64,000 nucleotides of DNA from Anolis sagrei (Eukaryota > Chordata > Lepidosauria > Squamata > Anolidae): contig NC_090034.1 in the NCBI RefSeq assembly GCF_037176765.1, forward strand, positions 24,497,375-24,561,374. Reading direction: 5' to 3'. Under the pieces are notes generated by a model. That model did not search any database, had not been told where the DNA came from, and was given only the letters and a program-made list of their open reading frames with translations. The position numbers were made by a program, and so were the translations under genes. Every line of letters begins with the position of its first letter. The stretch's first letter is position 1. Positions 14,701 through 23,560 of the stretch are shown one piece after another.

Positions 14701-17700
14701 AAGTGATACTTAAAGGGACCAACAAATAAGAAGTTAGAATCAACAGGCAACAAGCAGGAGGCTTTTAGAGGGTTTAGTAGGTGTTGATTTAGAATGTGTA
14801 TAGGTTGCATGTGGTAGATAAAAGTTAGCTAGTTTTGCATATAATGAAAAATGTTTTTATGGTAGTTTTAATTTCATGTATTTGATCACTATGGTTTTTC
14901 TTGTTTGTATATTTGAATAACATACAAACATACATTCTTCCAAATCATTTTGGAAGAAAAAAAAGGTATTCCATCGTTGTAAAAGTTTCGTGAGAGGGTG
15001 CTGAGACAGGTGAATTCTTCATCCCATGTTTTGCTGTCCATAGTCATTAACTTCACTATTGTTAGATGTATTCAGTGGCATGTCAAATGGCTTAATTTTT
15101 AAAAGGGGACTTGAATTGCATATGTAATTTGTTTTTTAAAAAACCAATCACTGTGCCAGCGAGAACATAGAAAACATCTGATAAATTAAACCGCAAAGGT
15201 TAAAACTACTTGTGAAGGGGATATAGAATTCCACCTGGCTTTGTTGGGTGTCATTAGAGTTAATTTTATAGCCTCCTCAACATTTTTCTCACAAAAGTTC
15301 TGTGACGTCAGTCAGGTTGCAAAACACAGAAAGTCCCCATAGGAGTTTCATGGATGATTGTGGATTTGAACCAGGTCTCTGTCTGCAATATTTATTTATT
15401 TATTATTTACTACATTTATATACCGCTTTTCTCCCCCTAAGGGAACTCAAAATGGTTTACAACATTATAAAAGCAAAATTCAATGCCGTACATACATGTG
15501 AAAACCAAAAGATAATCACAAGACAATAACATATAACTTATAAAGTAACCTAACCAAATTAAAATATAAACATAAAAGAACATTTAGACATCTATATAAA
15601 TAAAAATGTAATGTTGGTTTGTGGGATTAACATAACTCAAAAACCACTGGACAAATTAACACCAAATTTGGACACAATACACCTATCAGGCCAATGAGTG
15701 ACCATCACTCATAAAAACACTGAAAAACACAGCAGAAAAGGCTTAAAAGGCCATTAAAAACACACACACACACACACACACATCACAACGCATGTGCAAA
15801 ACCACATATATAGGCAAACACACATGTATACACAGATATACCTACACACAAATACACACACAAAACACATATACACAGAATGGGCCACAGCAACGATGGC
15901 AGGGGATCGCTAGGAAGGCATTAAAAATTTAACATGTATATTAAAACCCACCGATAAACAATATGATTTAAAAACAGTTATTAAAATCATGCCATCCAAA
16001 ATTAAGTCCGTAGTTGTTCCATTCGTCCGTTCACTATTCCTTATTATTTTATTGCACTACGAGCTTTGCTGTCTGAAAGCTTGGTCACATAACCATGTTT
16101 TTACTTTCTTCCTGAATGCCAGGAGGTATGGGGTTGCCTCCTGACATTCACTACATCCCCAAAGAATCTTAACTGCTTCACAACATTGGCACTCATTGCA
16201 TGACATTTCTCGCTCCCCTCTGCAGGCCTTAATCTGCTTGGTAGACAAAAAATCAGGAGAGAAGAGCAAAACCCGGCCCCGTTTTGTCAAACAAGATCAA
16301 GTCTGCATTGCGCGTCTAAGAACAGCCGGAACGATATGTCTTGAAACATTTAAAGACTTCCCACAAATGGGTCGCTTCACCTTAAGAGACGAGGGTAAGA
16401 ACACCTGAAAAGCAGTTGCCGCACTTATGAACGAGGTGCATGTATTAGCATTGTGTATAGGGTTGAATTTGTCTTGATGTACAGTGACTCTTCCAAAACG
16501 ATTTGCTTAATTGTAATATTAGGAATGTCCTGAGAACTCGTCATTTGCCCAGAGCCATTTTTTCACCACTGTCACTTAGGGATCAGGAGTCCCCGGTGGC
16601 GCAGTGGGTTAAACCCATGTGCCGGCAGGAGTGAAAAGCGGATTGAACTCACTCTGTCAGCTCCAGCTCCCCATGTGAGCATATGAGAGAAACCTCCCAC
16701 GAGGATGGTAAAACATCAAAAACATCTGGGCATCTCCTGGGCAATGTCCTTACAGACGGCCAATTGTCTCACATCAGAAACGACTTGAAGTTTCTCAAGT
16801 CATTCCTGACATGGAAAAAAAAACCCATAGAGATCAAACAATGGCTTCGACAACACTTTGGCTTAGGAATCACAGCCAAGAAAAAATAAAGAATGTGAGA
16901 TCTCAGATTCTGTTACCATAACCGTCAAATAGCATTAATTTCAATTCACAATCAGAAAATATCCAGATAATGCCAGTCCTCTTGGCCTGATGCCTGTCTT
17001 AGTGCTTGGGGCATTTTAGCCTCCCAAATTAATTCCAAATAATTTAAGGAGATGAGCAAATTGACTCTAGGTGTGGTAAAGACTCTCTACCCAGTGGGTT
17101 AAACTGTTGAACTGTAGAATCTGCTGACCTAAGGTTTGGCAGTTTGAAGCTGCAGGTTGGGGTGAGCTCATGCTGTTAGCCTTAGCTCCTGCCAACCTAG
17201 TAGTTCGAAAGCATGCAAATGTGAGTAGATCAATAGGTACCGCTTCAGCGGGAAGGTAATACAGGCACCCATGCAGCCATGCCGGCAACATGACCAGGAG
17301 GTGCCTATGGACAACAGGCTCCTTTGCTTGGAAATGGAATAAGAGCACCTCCCCATAGCCAGAGTTCAGCACCGCCTCCAGAAGCCAGAGATCAAAGGGG
17401 AAGCCTTTACCTTTGTTCTGTGCATTTATGTATCATTGTTATTCCACTGTATTAAAGGCACCAAATGTTTGCCTATCTGTGTAGATAAAATTGTGGGAGG
17501 GAGGCAGCCTGCAAGACATAGCTCCATCATGCTTTTTGTATTACATCTTACCTATCTTATGTAGATATGGATGTATCTTTTCCAGGAATACTTAGATATT
17601 TTGCTAACCCTCGAAGGTGGCAAACTTCATTTACTAATTGCCTTTTTTTGGTATTTTCTGTAGGTAAAACCATTGCAATTGGGAAAGTTCTGAAATTGGT

Positions 17701-17716
17701 TCCAGAGAAGGACTAA
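3142..17716 (+). CDS. GSPT1: GSPT1 / eRF3a, translation termination GTPase (5' end outside window)
   Basis: This gene encodes the GTPase that works with eRF1 to release finished proteins at stop codons in the cytoplasm. Visible coding exons: 3142-3177, 3338-3379, 4663-4890, 7543-7576, 7899-7976, 8838-9018, 9369-9523, 9850-9990, 10498-10591, 10753-10833, 14132-14305, 14519-14608, 16226-16394, 17664-17716. All have AG/GT borders and matching phases, giving about 517 residues. The start of the human short isoform aligns at MEVSEQVVENGE in exon 3338-3379. The acidic linker and [10 protein letters not shown] follow. G1 (GHVDAGKST) is split over 4890/7543; G3 is DAPGH (exon 8838) and G4 is NKMD (exon 9369). 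Domains 2-3 end at KLVPEKD then TAA. The [11 protein letters not shown] loop holding the known cereblon-degron glycine is intact. Identity to human is very high, so this is the functional gene, not a retrocopy. The proline/serine-rich N-terminal exon with the PABP-binding motif was not found and should lie to the left. Confidence 0.96.
3530..4105 (+). repeat. Dispersed repeat with an internal TTATTA-rich tandem array
   Basis: Positions about 3585-3822 repeat a ~30-base unit built from 'ttactctattattattacatttatta'-like blocks with drift. The flanks share 'ggcttatactc' (3557, 4080) and the right end reads 'caagtatatacagtat', suggesting a non-autonomous element with an expanded interior. The family is not identified. 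Confidence 0.45.
5155..5636 (+). mobile_element. Degenerate tRNA-derived SINE with L2-like tail
   Basis: A decayed head resembles the second SINE family ('ggttaatcaccagcagc', 'ttggcagtttgaagcc', 'ttggggtgagc'). The tail reads 'gccttgagtccccttcagag' then 'ggtggaatataaatgctata', typical of L2-mobilised SINEs. Confidence 0.6.
5688..5732 (+). repeat. (TTA)n microsatellite
   Basis: About fifteen uninterrupted TTA/ATT triplets follow a SINE/L2-like tail. Confidence 0.9.
5733..7299. other. GSPT1 intron DNA, mostly unassigned
   Basis: This AT-rich intron sequence includes a short TA run (6613-6629) and a purine-rich stretch around 6500-6545. No exon between 4890 and 7543 is needed, because the phases already join. 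Nothing else was recognised. Confidence 0.4.
7300..7386 (+). mobile_element. hAT-type MITE half (GGGCAAACTT family)
   Basis: Has 'atgggcaaactttggc', 'gttgaagtccaaaacacctg' and 'gaagtttgcccatgcctg', with the ends in inverted orientation. The same family is seen at 38188-38376, 41203-41330 and 56246-56315. Confidence 0.6.
8139..8638 (-). mobile_element. tRNA-derived SINE with L2-like tail
   Basis: Begins on + as 'atttatttatttatttgcag' and 'ccgcctttctcacctcacag' (reverse of the L2-like tail). It ends near 'ttggaagctcaccccgacta' and 'gcttcaaactcatgacatct' (reverse of the tRNA-like head). It lies in the intron just before exon 8838-9018. Confidence 0.7.
10897..11426 (+). mobile_element. ACA/Sauria-type SINE split by an L2 3' end
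   Basis: The head is 'ggagcccctggtggcgcagt' with B-box 'ggttcaaatccggag'. The tail is 'ccagaagcgacttggagttt' and 'cactcctgacacgac' plus poly(A). Target-site duplication AAAGTAACTCTTGG is present on both sides, so this insertion is fairly recent. Its middle (about 11043-11349) is replaced by an L2 3' end. Confidence 0.85.
11043..11349 (+). mobile_element. L2-type LINE 3' end inside a SINE
   Basis: Encodes the usual C-terminal tail codons ('ctgaaaacatggctcttcga') and ends 'caccgccccgagtcgccctc', 'ggtcaataaatgcaaaaaat' then (AAAT)n. It is closely related to 30165-30545. Confidence 0.75.
11430..12207. other. GSPT1 intron, nothing recognised
   Basis: No exon, RNA gene or familiar repeat was seen between the ACA SINE and the next SINE. 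Confidence 0.35.
12208..12945 (-). mobile_element. tRNA-derived SINE interrupted by a second element
   Basis: The reverse L2-like tail is at 12208-12285 ('cccttctcaccccgaagggg'). The SINE resumes at about 12577 ('ggcaaacattcaatgccgat') and ends with the reverse tRNA-like head ('ttcggttggcaagatttact'). The gap is filled by the element at 12286-12576. Confidence 0.7.
12286..12576 (-). mobile_element. L2-related 3' end nested in a SINE, with (ATT)n
   Basis: Starts with a run of ATT triplets, then 'ctttatttgtaccacgctag', 'atctcccgaaggactcaatg' and an A-rich body. This is the minus-strand form of an L2-type 3' tail. Confidence 0.6.
13445..14045 (-). mobile_element. CR1 LINE 3' part, split by a nested CR1
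   Basis: Minus-strand CR1 C-terminal region runs from 13445 to about 13732 ('ggaagtctttcctaatgttt') and resumes at 13955 with 'cttctcagccc' and 'ctccaggctaaatatgacca'. The interruption is an opposite-strand CR1 3' end. Confidence 0.75.
13735..13953 (+). mobile_element. CR1 3' end nested inside an older CR1
   Basis: Reads 'gaacattaggaagaacttcc', 'tggaggtttttaaatagagg', 'tggatggccatctgtcgggg', 'ctcttccaactctatgagtc'. It is flanked by a short CTCTTC direct repeat, as expected of a target-site duplication. It sits just upstream of GSPT1 exon 14132-14305. Confidence 0.75.
14620..15385. other. GSPT1 intron, nothing recognised
   Basis: AT-rich intron sequence after exon 14519-14608. No repeat, RNA or exon was identified. 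Confidence 0.35.
15389..16175 (-). mobile_element. L2-type LINE 3' region, split by a Helitron-like element
   Basis: Begins 'atttatttatttattattta' and 'ataccgcttttctcccccta' (reverse 3' end). It ends with reverse codons of the L2 C-terminus ('ttactttcttcctgaatgcc'). Positions about 15591-15912 belong to another element. Confidence 0.65.
15591..15912 (+). mobile_element. Helitron-like non-autonomous element
   Basis: Starts TCTATATAAATAAAAATG and ends in CTAG at about 15909-15912 after 'cagcaacgatggcagggga'. The 5' TC and 3' CTRR ends, and the lack of a clear target duplication, fit a Helitron. The interior has a (CA)n run at 15761-15783 and low-complexity CACA/TATA sequence. Confidence 0.5.
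16585..16829 (+). mobile_element. ACA/Sauria-type SINE
   Basis: Head 'ggagtccccggtggcgcagt', body 'gagagaaacctcccacgagg', tail 'cagaaacgacttgaagtttc' and 'cattcctgacatgg' plus poly(A). It lies in the last GSPT1 intron. Confidence 0.8.
17085..17425 (+). mobile_element. tRNA-derived SINE, second family
   Basis: Contains 'cccagtgggttaaactgttg', 'ggttggggtgagctcatgct', 'gcaaatgtgagtagatcaat', 'atgccggcaacatgaccagg' and 'aaggggaagcctttaccttt'. Confidence 0.75.
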
Positions 17717-18160
17717 GCGTTGTTTTGACAAAGCCTGCTCCAATACTGTGAGGAAAACAAACAAAACAAAATGACTCTGCAGAAGCCTACTTCACATCGC
17801 CTTCTTATTTTCTTCACATTTATAACTTTCTCCCTGTGTTTTGCAAAGATTTAACTTTTCATAGCAAAGGTCCACATTTGTGTCAGCTTTCTCATATTGA
17901 GAGCTCTGCTATGCCACTATTGAATTTCCCTCTAAGGCTCCCCACCCCCTTCCTAAATTCTGTTTCCTTGGAAGATTTGGCAATAGCTTTATAAGTGATG
18001 TGGACATATTTGCCTAGAATTATGAATAAAAAAACCTGATAGAATTTATGTTTAATTCTCTTCCCCCCGTATATCGAAAAGATTTTTCAAGACAGATCAT
18101 TCAGTGTGTGAGTGTGCGTGCTCATGTTATAAAAGACAATTACCTTGTTAATAAACTATT
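17717..18160 (+). other. GSPT1: GSPT1 3' UTR with two candidate poly(A) signals
   Basis: Non-coding sequence follows the TAA at 17714-17716. AATAAA occurs at 18025-18030 and again at 18150-18155, each followed by T- or GT-rich sequence (a GTGTG run lies at about 18103-18116). Either could end the transcript. The stretch is free of recognisable repeats, unlike the introns. Confidence 0.7.
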
Positions 18161-18830
18161 CAAATTTCAAATGTTTTGGTATCTTAATTGCTGTTGAATT
18201 TTTTTTTTTATCCAGATGTAACAGCTGTTGGATTAGCTTTTAAGCTTGCCAAGTAATCTGAATACTCCATTCCATTAAGACTTTTCTAAAACCCAGCTCT
18301 CTACTTTGCTGTCTCCCCAGGCAAGTTTTAAATAAAGCAATTAGATCACTGACAAAATTTGTACTCCATCAACTCTCCTTCCGTTTCTTAACATTTGTTT
18401 TTTTTTAAAAAAAAATCTTAATATGCTAATGCAAATATGGTACTATTTAATTAGTGTTTGTTTGTTTTCTCTCTCCGTCTATACTGGCCAACAAACTTAC
18501 TGGGACTGTTATGTGGCAACTTGTGCAATAATACTGGAATACAATATTCAATTCCAACTGGGTTTCAATTATCAGTTGATGATCAAAGTTACTTTCTTCA
18601 TTCTGTCTAATTTGAAAGACTGGAGAATCTGTGTTCATTTTTCTTTAAGAGATCTGAATTGAGCCTGATAGGCCTTCCATGAGTAGTTGGTATTTAACTG
18701 GCAGAAACTTGATGTAATCTCACTGGATTGATGCAGTTTAATAGTAAAGGTTTGCTCATTGCAATTGAGATGAATATCAACCACAGGCTATACGTTTCTG
18801 CACATCAGAGTCTGAACTAAAGGAAAGCCA
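18161..18830. other. GSPT1-RSL1D1 spacer, nothing recognised
   Basis: AT-rich sequence just past the second GSPT1 poly(A) signal. AATAAA-like motifs recur (about 18331), but no gene or repeat was identified. Confidence 0.35.
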
Positions 18831-18835
18831 AAGTG

Positions 18836-19690
18836 TGTTCCAGGCTTTCGTGGCTGGAATCATTGGATTGCTGTGAGTTTTCCTGGCTGTCTGGTCATGT
18901 TCCAGAAGCATTCTCGCCTGACTTTTTGTCCATATCTATGGCAAGCATCCTTAGAGGTTGTCAGGTCTGTTGGAAACTTGGCAAGTGAGGTTTATATTTC
19001 TGTGGAATGATGTCCAGGGTGGAAGAAAGAACTCTTGTGTGCTTGAGGCTAGTGTGAATGTTGCAATTGGCCAGCTTGATTAGCATTTAATAGCCTTGCA
19101 GCTTCAAAGCCTGGCTCCTTCCTGCCTGGGGAATCCTTTGTTGGGAGGTGTTAGCTGTCCCTGATTGTTTCTTCTTTGGAATTCCCCTGTCTTCTGAGTG
19201 ATGTTCTTTATTTACTGTCCTGATTTTGAAGTTTTTAAATTCTAGTAGCCAGGTTATGTTTATCTTCATGGTTTCCTCTCTGTTGAAATTGTCCACATGC
19301 TTGTGGATTTCAATGGCTCTCTGTGTATTCTGACATGGTGGTTGTTAGAGTGGTCCAGCATGTCTGTATTCTCAAATCAGGGCCAGCTAACACCTCCAAA
19401 CAAAGGATTCCCCCAGACAGAAAGCAGCCAGGCTTTGAGACTGTAAGGCTATTCAGTTCTATTCAAGCTGGCCAATTGTAACATTCACACTAGCTTCAAG
19501 CACACAAGAGTTCTTTCTCCCACCCTGGGCATTATTCCACAGAAATACAAACCTCACTTGCCTAGTTTCCAGCAGACCTCACAACCTCTGATGATACCTG
19601 CCATAGATGTGGGCAAAACATTAGGAGAGAATGCTTCTGGAACATGGCCATACAGCCCGGAAAACTCACAGCAGCCCAAAGCAAAAGTGA
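18836..19690. mobile_element. Penelope-like element fragment in fold-back arrangement
   Basis: The left arm (18840-19380) runs in reverse ('tttcctggctgtctggtcat', 'ggcaagcatcctta'). The right arm (19381-19690) runs forward ('aacctctgatgatacctgcc', 'agagaatgcttctggaacat'). The arms are mirror copies of the same terminal sequence, a layout known for Penelope-like elements. Confidence 0.65.
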
Positions 19691-19699
19691 ATTATAGAA

Positions 19700-20225
19700 C
19701 TTGTGGCTGGCAATTAAAAAGAACGGGGTACTAAATTCATATATCTGTGTGTAGGCTGAGCATGGGATCTGTGCCATTGTAAAACTGGGGAGAAAGCAGA
19801 AATTGAGTGATGTGCAATGATGCTCATGTGTTTAATGGCAATCTCCAGTATTAGGTTCCTATAGAAGGCTGGTTTCCAAGGTCCAAGATGCTTCTTCGAT
19901 TATACCTTTTTACCTTTGTATGTTCAAAGTGTAATAATGTGCCCATTCCCCAAAGTCTACAGTCATGGAACTGTTCCATTTATTCTACTATAAATCTGAA
20001 ATGTTTTCCCCCTGGTTGTTTATTTGTAATCATGGAACTCCCATCCATTTTACATAAGGCTACATTGTATGGACAAAGCAAAATTGATTGTCCTTCAGTT
20101 TCATATGACTATACTTGTAGCTACAACAATGCATGAAAACATTAAATAAATTTTATTATGTCTGCATATTTCTGCCTTTTATTTTTCTGGGAATTACAAA
20201 GTGATTTTTCAGAAAAGATCACAAT
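19700..20225. other. Spacer DNA, nothing recognised
   Basis: AT-rich intergenic sequence. An AATAAATTTTATT near 20145 is not tied to any gene I can identify. Confidence 0.3.
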
Positions 20226-20234
20226 TCAGATTTT

Positions 20235-20590
20235 CTTTTATAATACACTAATGTAAGGGAATGGCAGAGGGAACTGGGTATATTTAGCCTGGAGAAAAGG
20301 AGGAGGAGAGAGCCATATGTAAGTATTTGAAAGGAGGTCCCATTGAGGAGGAAGGAACAAACAGACTTGTAGAAATTTCTGTGGAGCCAGGGATTCAAAG
20401 GGCAGGAAAAGAGATTCTGCCAAAACATTAGGAAGAACTTCCCAAGGGTCAAAGCTGTTCAAGGTGGAGTCTCCTTCTCTGGAAGTTTTTAAACAGGCTG
20501 GATGGCCATCTGTCAGGAGGGCTTTGATATCTGTATTCATGGCAGAAGGCGGGACTGGATGGCCCTCTTCAAGTCTATGGCTCTAATTAA
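20235..20590 (+). mobile_element. CR1 LINE 3' end
   Basis: Reads 'gtatatttagcctggagaaa', 'acattaggaagaacttccca', 'ggaagtttttaaacaggctg', 'gatggccatctgtcagga' and ends near 'caagtctatggctct'. Confidence 0.8.
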
Positions 20591-20596
20591 AATATC

Positions 20597-20842
20597 CTAT
20601 CTGTGAAGAGAACCCAGCTCTGTTAAAAGACATGTCCAAACTTGCCTTTTGTCATTGGGAAATGTATAAAAGGGAGTTGTTTTCTCAGGGTTGATTGGAA
20701 ACCAAACCTCTCGCAGCTTCCTTTCAACTTCAAGATGCTGGTCCTGTCGGATATCTGACCACTGAACCTGCAGCCCAGTCGATGCCACCTTTTTCATCTC
20801 TACATTCACAGATTCAACTTCAGTCTTGATGTGTTGATTCAC
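20597..20842 (-). other. Unrecognised 81-codon open frame between repeats
   Basis: An uninterrupted minus-strand frame starts MNQHIKTEVESVNVEMKK and has charged, protein-like composition (DQHLEVERKLREVWFPINPE). I recognise no family. Single-exon chance frames of this size are common, so it is listed only because its composition is unusual for AT-rich spacer. Confidence 0.2.
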
Positions 20843-20904
20843 TTGAGGATTCTGCTAATTTTCTTCCTTTGTTTTGAGATGAGGAGTGTCTCCCAACCCT
20901 CTCA

Positions 20905-21040
20905 GGCTGGATCTACATTGCCATATAATCCAGTTTCTGAACCCAGATGATCTGATTTGCACTTGATTATATGACTTTATATTGCCATATAGTCCCAACT
21001 CAAAGCAGATCATCTGGATTCAGAAACTGGATTACAGGCC
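20905..21040 (+). mobile_element. MITE-like repeat (CAGTTCAAAGCAGA family)
   Basis: Contains 'ggctggatctacattgccat', 'aatccagtttctga' and the opposed 'tcaaagcagatcatctggat', a partial inverted repeat related to 33995-34151. Confidence 0.45.
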
Positions 21041-21282
21041 GTCCCTGAATTACAAATATCCAACTTGCAAACGACTCCTAGTTAGGAACGGGGATCAGAC
21101 AACAAGAAGCAAGACAAATCTTCCCCCTTGGAAGGAAGCTTTTCTCCAATCCTTGTTTTTCCACAACAAGCCAAGTTTTTTTCAAAATCCAATTCTCACA
21201 AGGACAGGAAATGTGAAATCTGGGCACAGACGGCAACACAAACACCACAAGAGTGTTCACCCTTCCCTATGCTATCCAAATC

Positions 21283-21295
21283 ATGCATGCATGCA

Positions 21296-21335
<40 letters not shown>
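21283..21335 (+). repeat. (ATGC)n(AT)n microsatellite
   Basis: ATGC tetranucleotides pass into an uninterrupted AT dinucleotide run of about 18 units. Confidence 0.9.
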
Positions 21336-21336
<1 letters not shown>

Positions 21337-21664
21337 AGTTAACACTAAAAAAAGTTCCTGTTCCAACTTACATACAAATTCAATTTAAGAACAAACCTAC
21401 AGAACCTCTCGTTTGTAATTTGGGGGCTTGGGCCTGAATATGGTAATGCAGACGGGGTCTCACTGTTGATCCTGATCCTCTTTACTACCACCTACTGATG
21501 ATTTTAGGTTCTTTGCAGAACAAATGTTACATTTCACCAGAGTTGTAGTTTTATAAGGTCTTTATAGCCTTCCCTGCCAAAGACTGCTGGTGCCTCACCA
21601 AACTAAAACTCCCATGATTCCCTATGGGGAAAAAGTGGGATAGAAATAGTTAATAATAACAACA

Positions 21665-22480
21665 ACAATTTATTTGATATATTGTGTCATAAGCCAATTG
21701 AGGGACCGGTTGTAATGTATTTAAAAACACAAACAGATGTCTTTGACCAGAACTGGCCACTTACAGCCACGCTGGTGTGGCTATAAGAAGGTCCTCCACT
21801 GTGTGTGTGGCAGCACTCAGGCTGCATTGTAGTAAGTGGAATGAGGTTTGCTCTTGCTTGTTGAGGTGTTCCTCAGTAGATCTTAGGAAGCTATTGATAC
21901 ACGGTGCTGGCGTACTGGCTGATATCCGAACAGAGGATGGGCCGGAGATGTCCGTGCCTTGGTCCTTTCATTACAGGCTGCTACTTCCTGACAGATGTCA
22001 GGTGGTGCAATACCAGCTAACAGTATAATTTCTCTAGTAGTGTGGGATGTAAACATCCTGTGATAATGTGGCATGTCTTCAGGAGCCACATCCACTGTTT
22101 TAACGTGGTGACATGTATTTCACATTGGGCATGTGTACTCAGCAGCAGAGTAGCAAAGTGCAAGGGCAGATGTCTTCACTGTGTCTGGTTGTGATCCCAC
22201 GTTGTGCCAATCAGGTTTCATATGATATTATTTCTAGCAGCCACTTTTTGCTTGATAGTCAAGTAGTGCTTCTTGTAAATCAAAGCATGGTTCAGAGTAA
22301 CATCCAGGTATTTTGATGTGCTGCAATGCTCAGGTGGGATTCCTTCCCAATTAGTCCCCAGAGCTCAAGATGCTCGTCTGTTCTTAAAATGAAAAGCACA
22401 TGTCTGCATTTTAGATTGATTAGCAATCAGCTGGTTTTCCCTGTAATAGGTAGTAAGAGTATCTAAAGCTTCAGAGATTT
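21665..22480 (-). mobile_element. Vingi/Kiri-like LINE C-terminal fragment
   Basis: On the minus strand the segment encodes LAGIAPPDICQEVAA, 'SPAHPLFGYQPVRQ' and upstream reverse-transcriptase tail codons. It is homologous to 39385-40180, which is longer and clearer. Clade assignment is from recognition only. Confidence 0.6.
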
Positions 22481-22726
22481 AGTATTATATTAATATATAA
22501 TAATAATAATATAAAAATAATGATTTCATAGCACTTAGGTAGAGCAGTTGTGCTGAACTGCATTAATTCAACAATGTAAATGCAGCCTAAACAAATGTAA
22601 CATACAGCAAGGTACTAGATTGGACTGTCCTCTTTGGGTGGTTTTAATGGCAGTCGAGGATTTGATTAAAGCAATCAGAACCGGAAGGGGATATAAAAGG
22701 AGTATATGTAAATAAAGGTATTAAAT

Positions 22727-23036
22727 GTAAAGGTAAAGGTTCTCCCCTGAAATTAAGTCCAGCCATGTCTGACTCTGGGAGTTGGTGCTCATCTCCATTT
22801 CTAAGCCGAAGAGCTGGTGTTGTCCATAGAAACCTCCAAGGTCAGGTGGCCATAACTGCAAGGAGTGCCGTTACCTTCCCGCCAGAGCGGTACCTACTGA
22901 TCTACTCATATTTGCATGTTTTCGAACTGTTAGGTTGGCAGAAGCTGGGGCTCACAGGGGAAACTCACACCACTCCCTGGATTCGAACCTGCGACCTTTC
23001 GGTCAACAAGTTTAGCAGTTCAGTGGTTTAACCCAA
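22727..23036 (-). mobile_element. tRNA-derived SINE, second family
   Basis: Reverse-orientation copy: 'aagtccagccatgtctgact', 'catctccatttctaagccga', 'ggtacctactgatctactca', ending with the reverse B-box 'ggattcgaacctgcgacc'. Confidence 0.8.
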
Positions 23037-23399
23037 AATAAATAGTGTTAGCATTTCAAATTTTAAAACCCTTACTAATGGCTTTTGTTTTTGAAGGCCT
23101 GTTGAATTTTGAGGCTTTGAATTTTATCCTGAAGGAGGATGGATAACAGCCAGATCTTAAAACCAAGCAGGAGAAAACCATTCTTTCGACTAATCCCAAT
23201 CGGCAATGCCATTTAATGCATTTTAGCAGCATTAAACCACATTAGTGTAGACTTCAATGTCTTTAAACTGCATTATATGGCAGTCCGGATGCGGGCCTAA
23301 GCATAAGACTAAAGAGGGACCAAAACTTTTGAGGTGAGAAAGTGTGCTTTGAAAGTTTGGTACTAGTTTGAAAGTGTTACTCCTGTTTCACTGTGTGAT

Positions 23400-23560
23400 A
23401 CTTCCTTTGGACGTTTGGCCCCTCCGCTCCAGCATCCAAGGAGACCTCTCTGCTTCCGCCTCCTCTTCCGGGAGGAGCCCTAGAGAGGCGGTCGCTCGCG
23501 GTGACATCATTAGAGGGCGACTTCCGCTCTCATCAGCGCACGAGGCACGGGCAGGCAGGC
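23400..23560 (+). promoter_or_regulatory. RSL1D1: RSL1D1 CpG-rich promoter and 5' UTR
   Basis: A short CpG-dense, TATA-less stretch immediately precedes the RSL1D1 start codon, in otherwise CpG-poor DNA. It contains ETS-like TTCCG motifs (about 23465 and 23522) and a CRE/ATF-like TGACATCA at 23502-23509. This is typical of a housekeeping promoter. The exact transcription start cannot be read from sequence. Confidence 0.6.
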
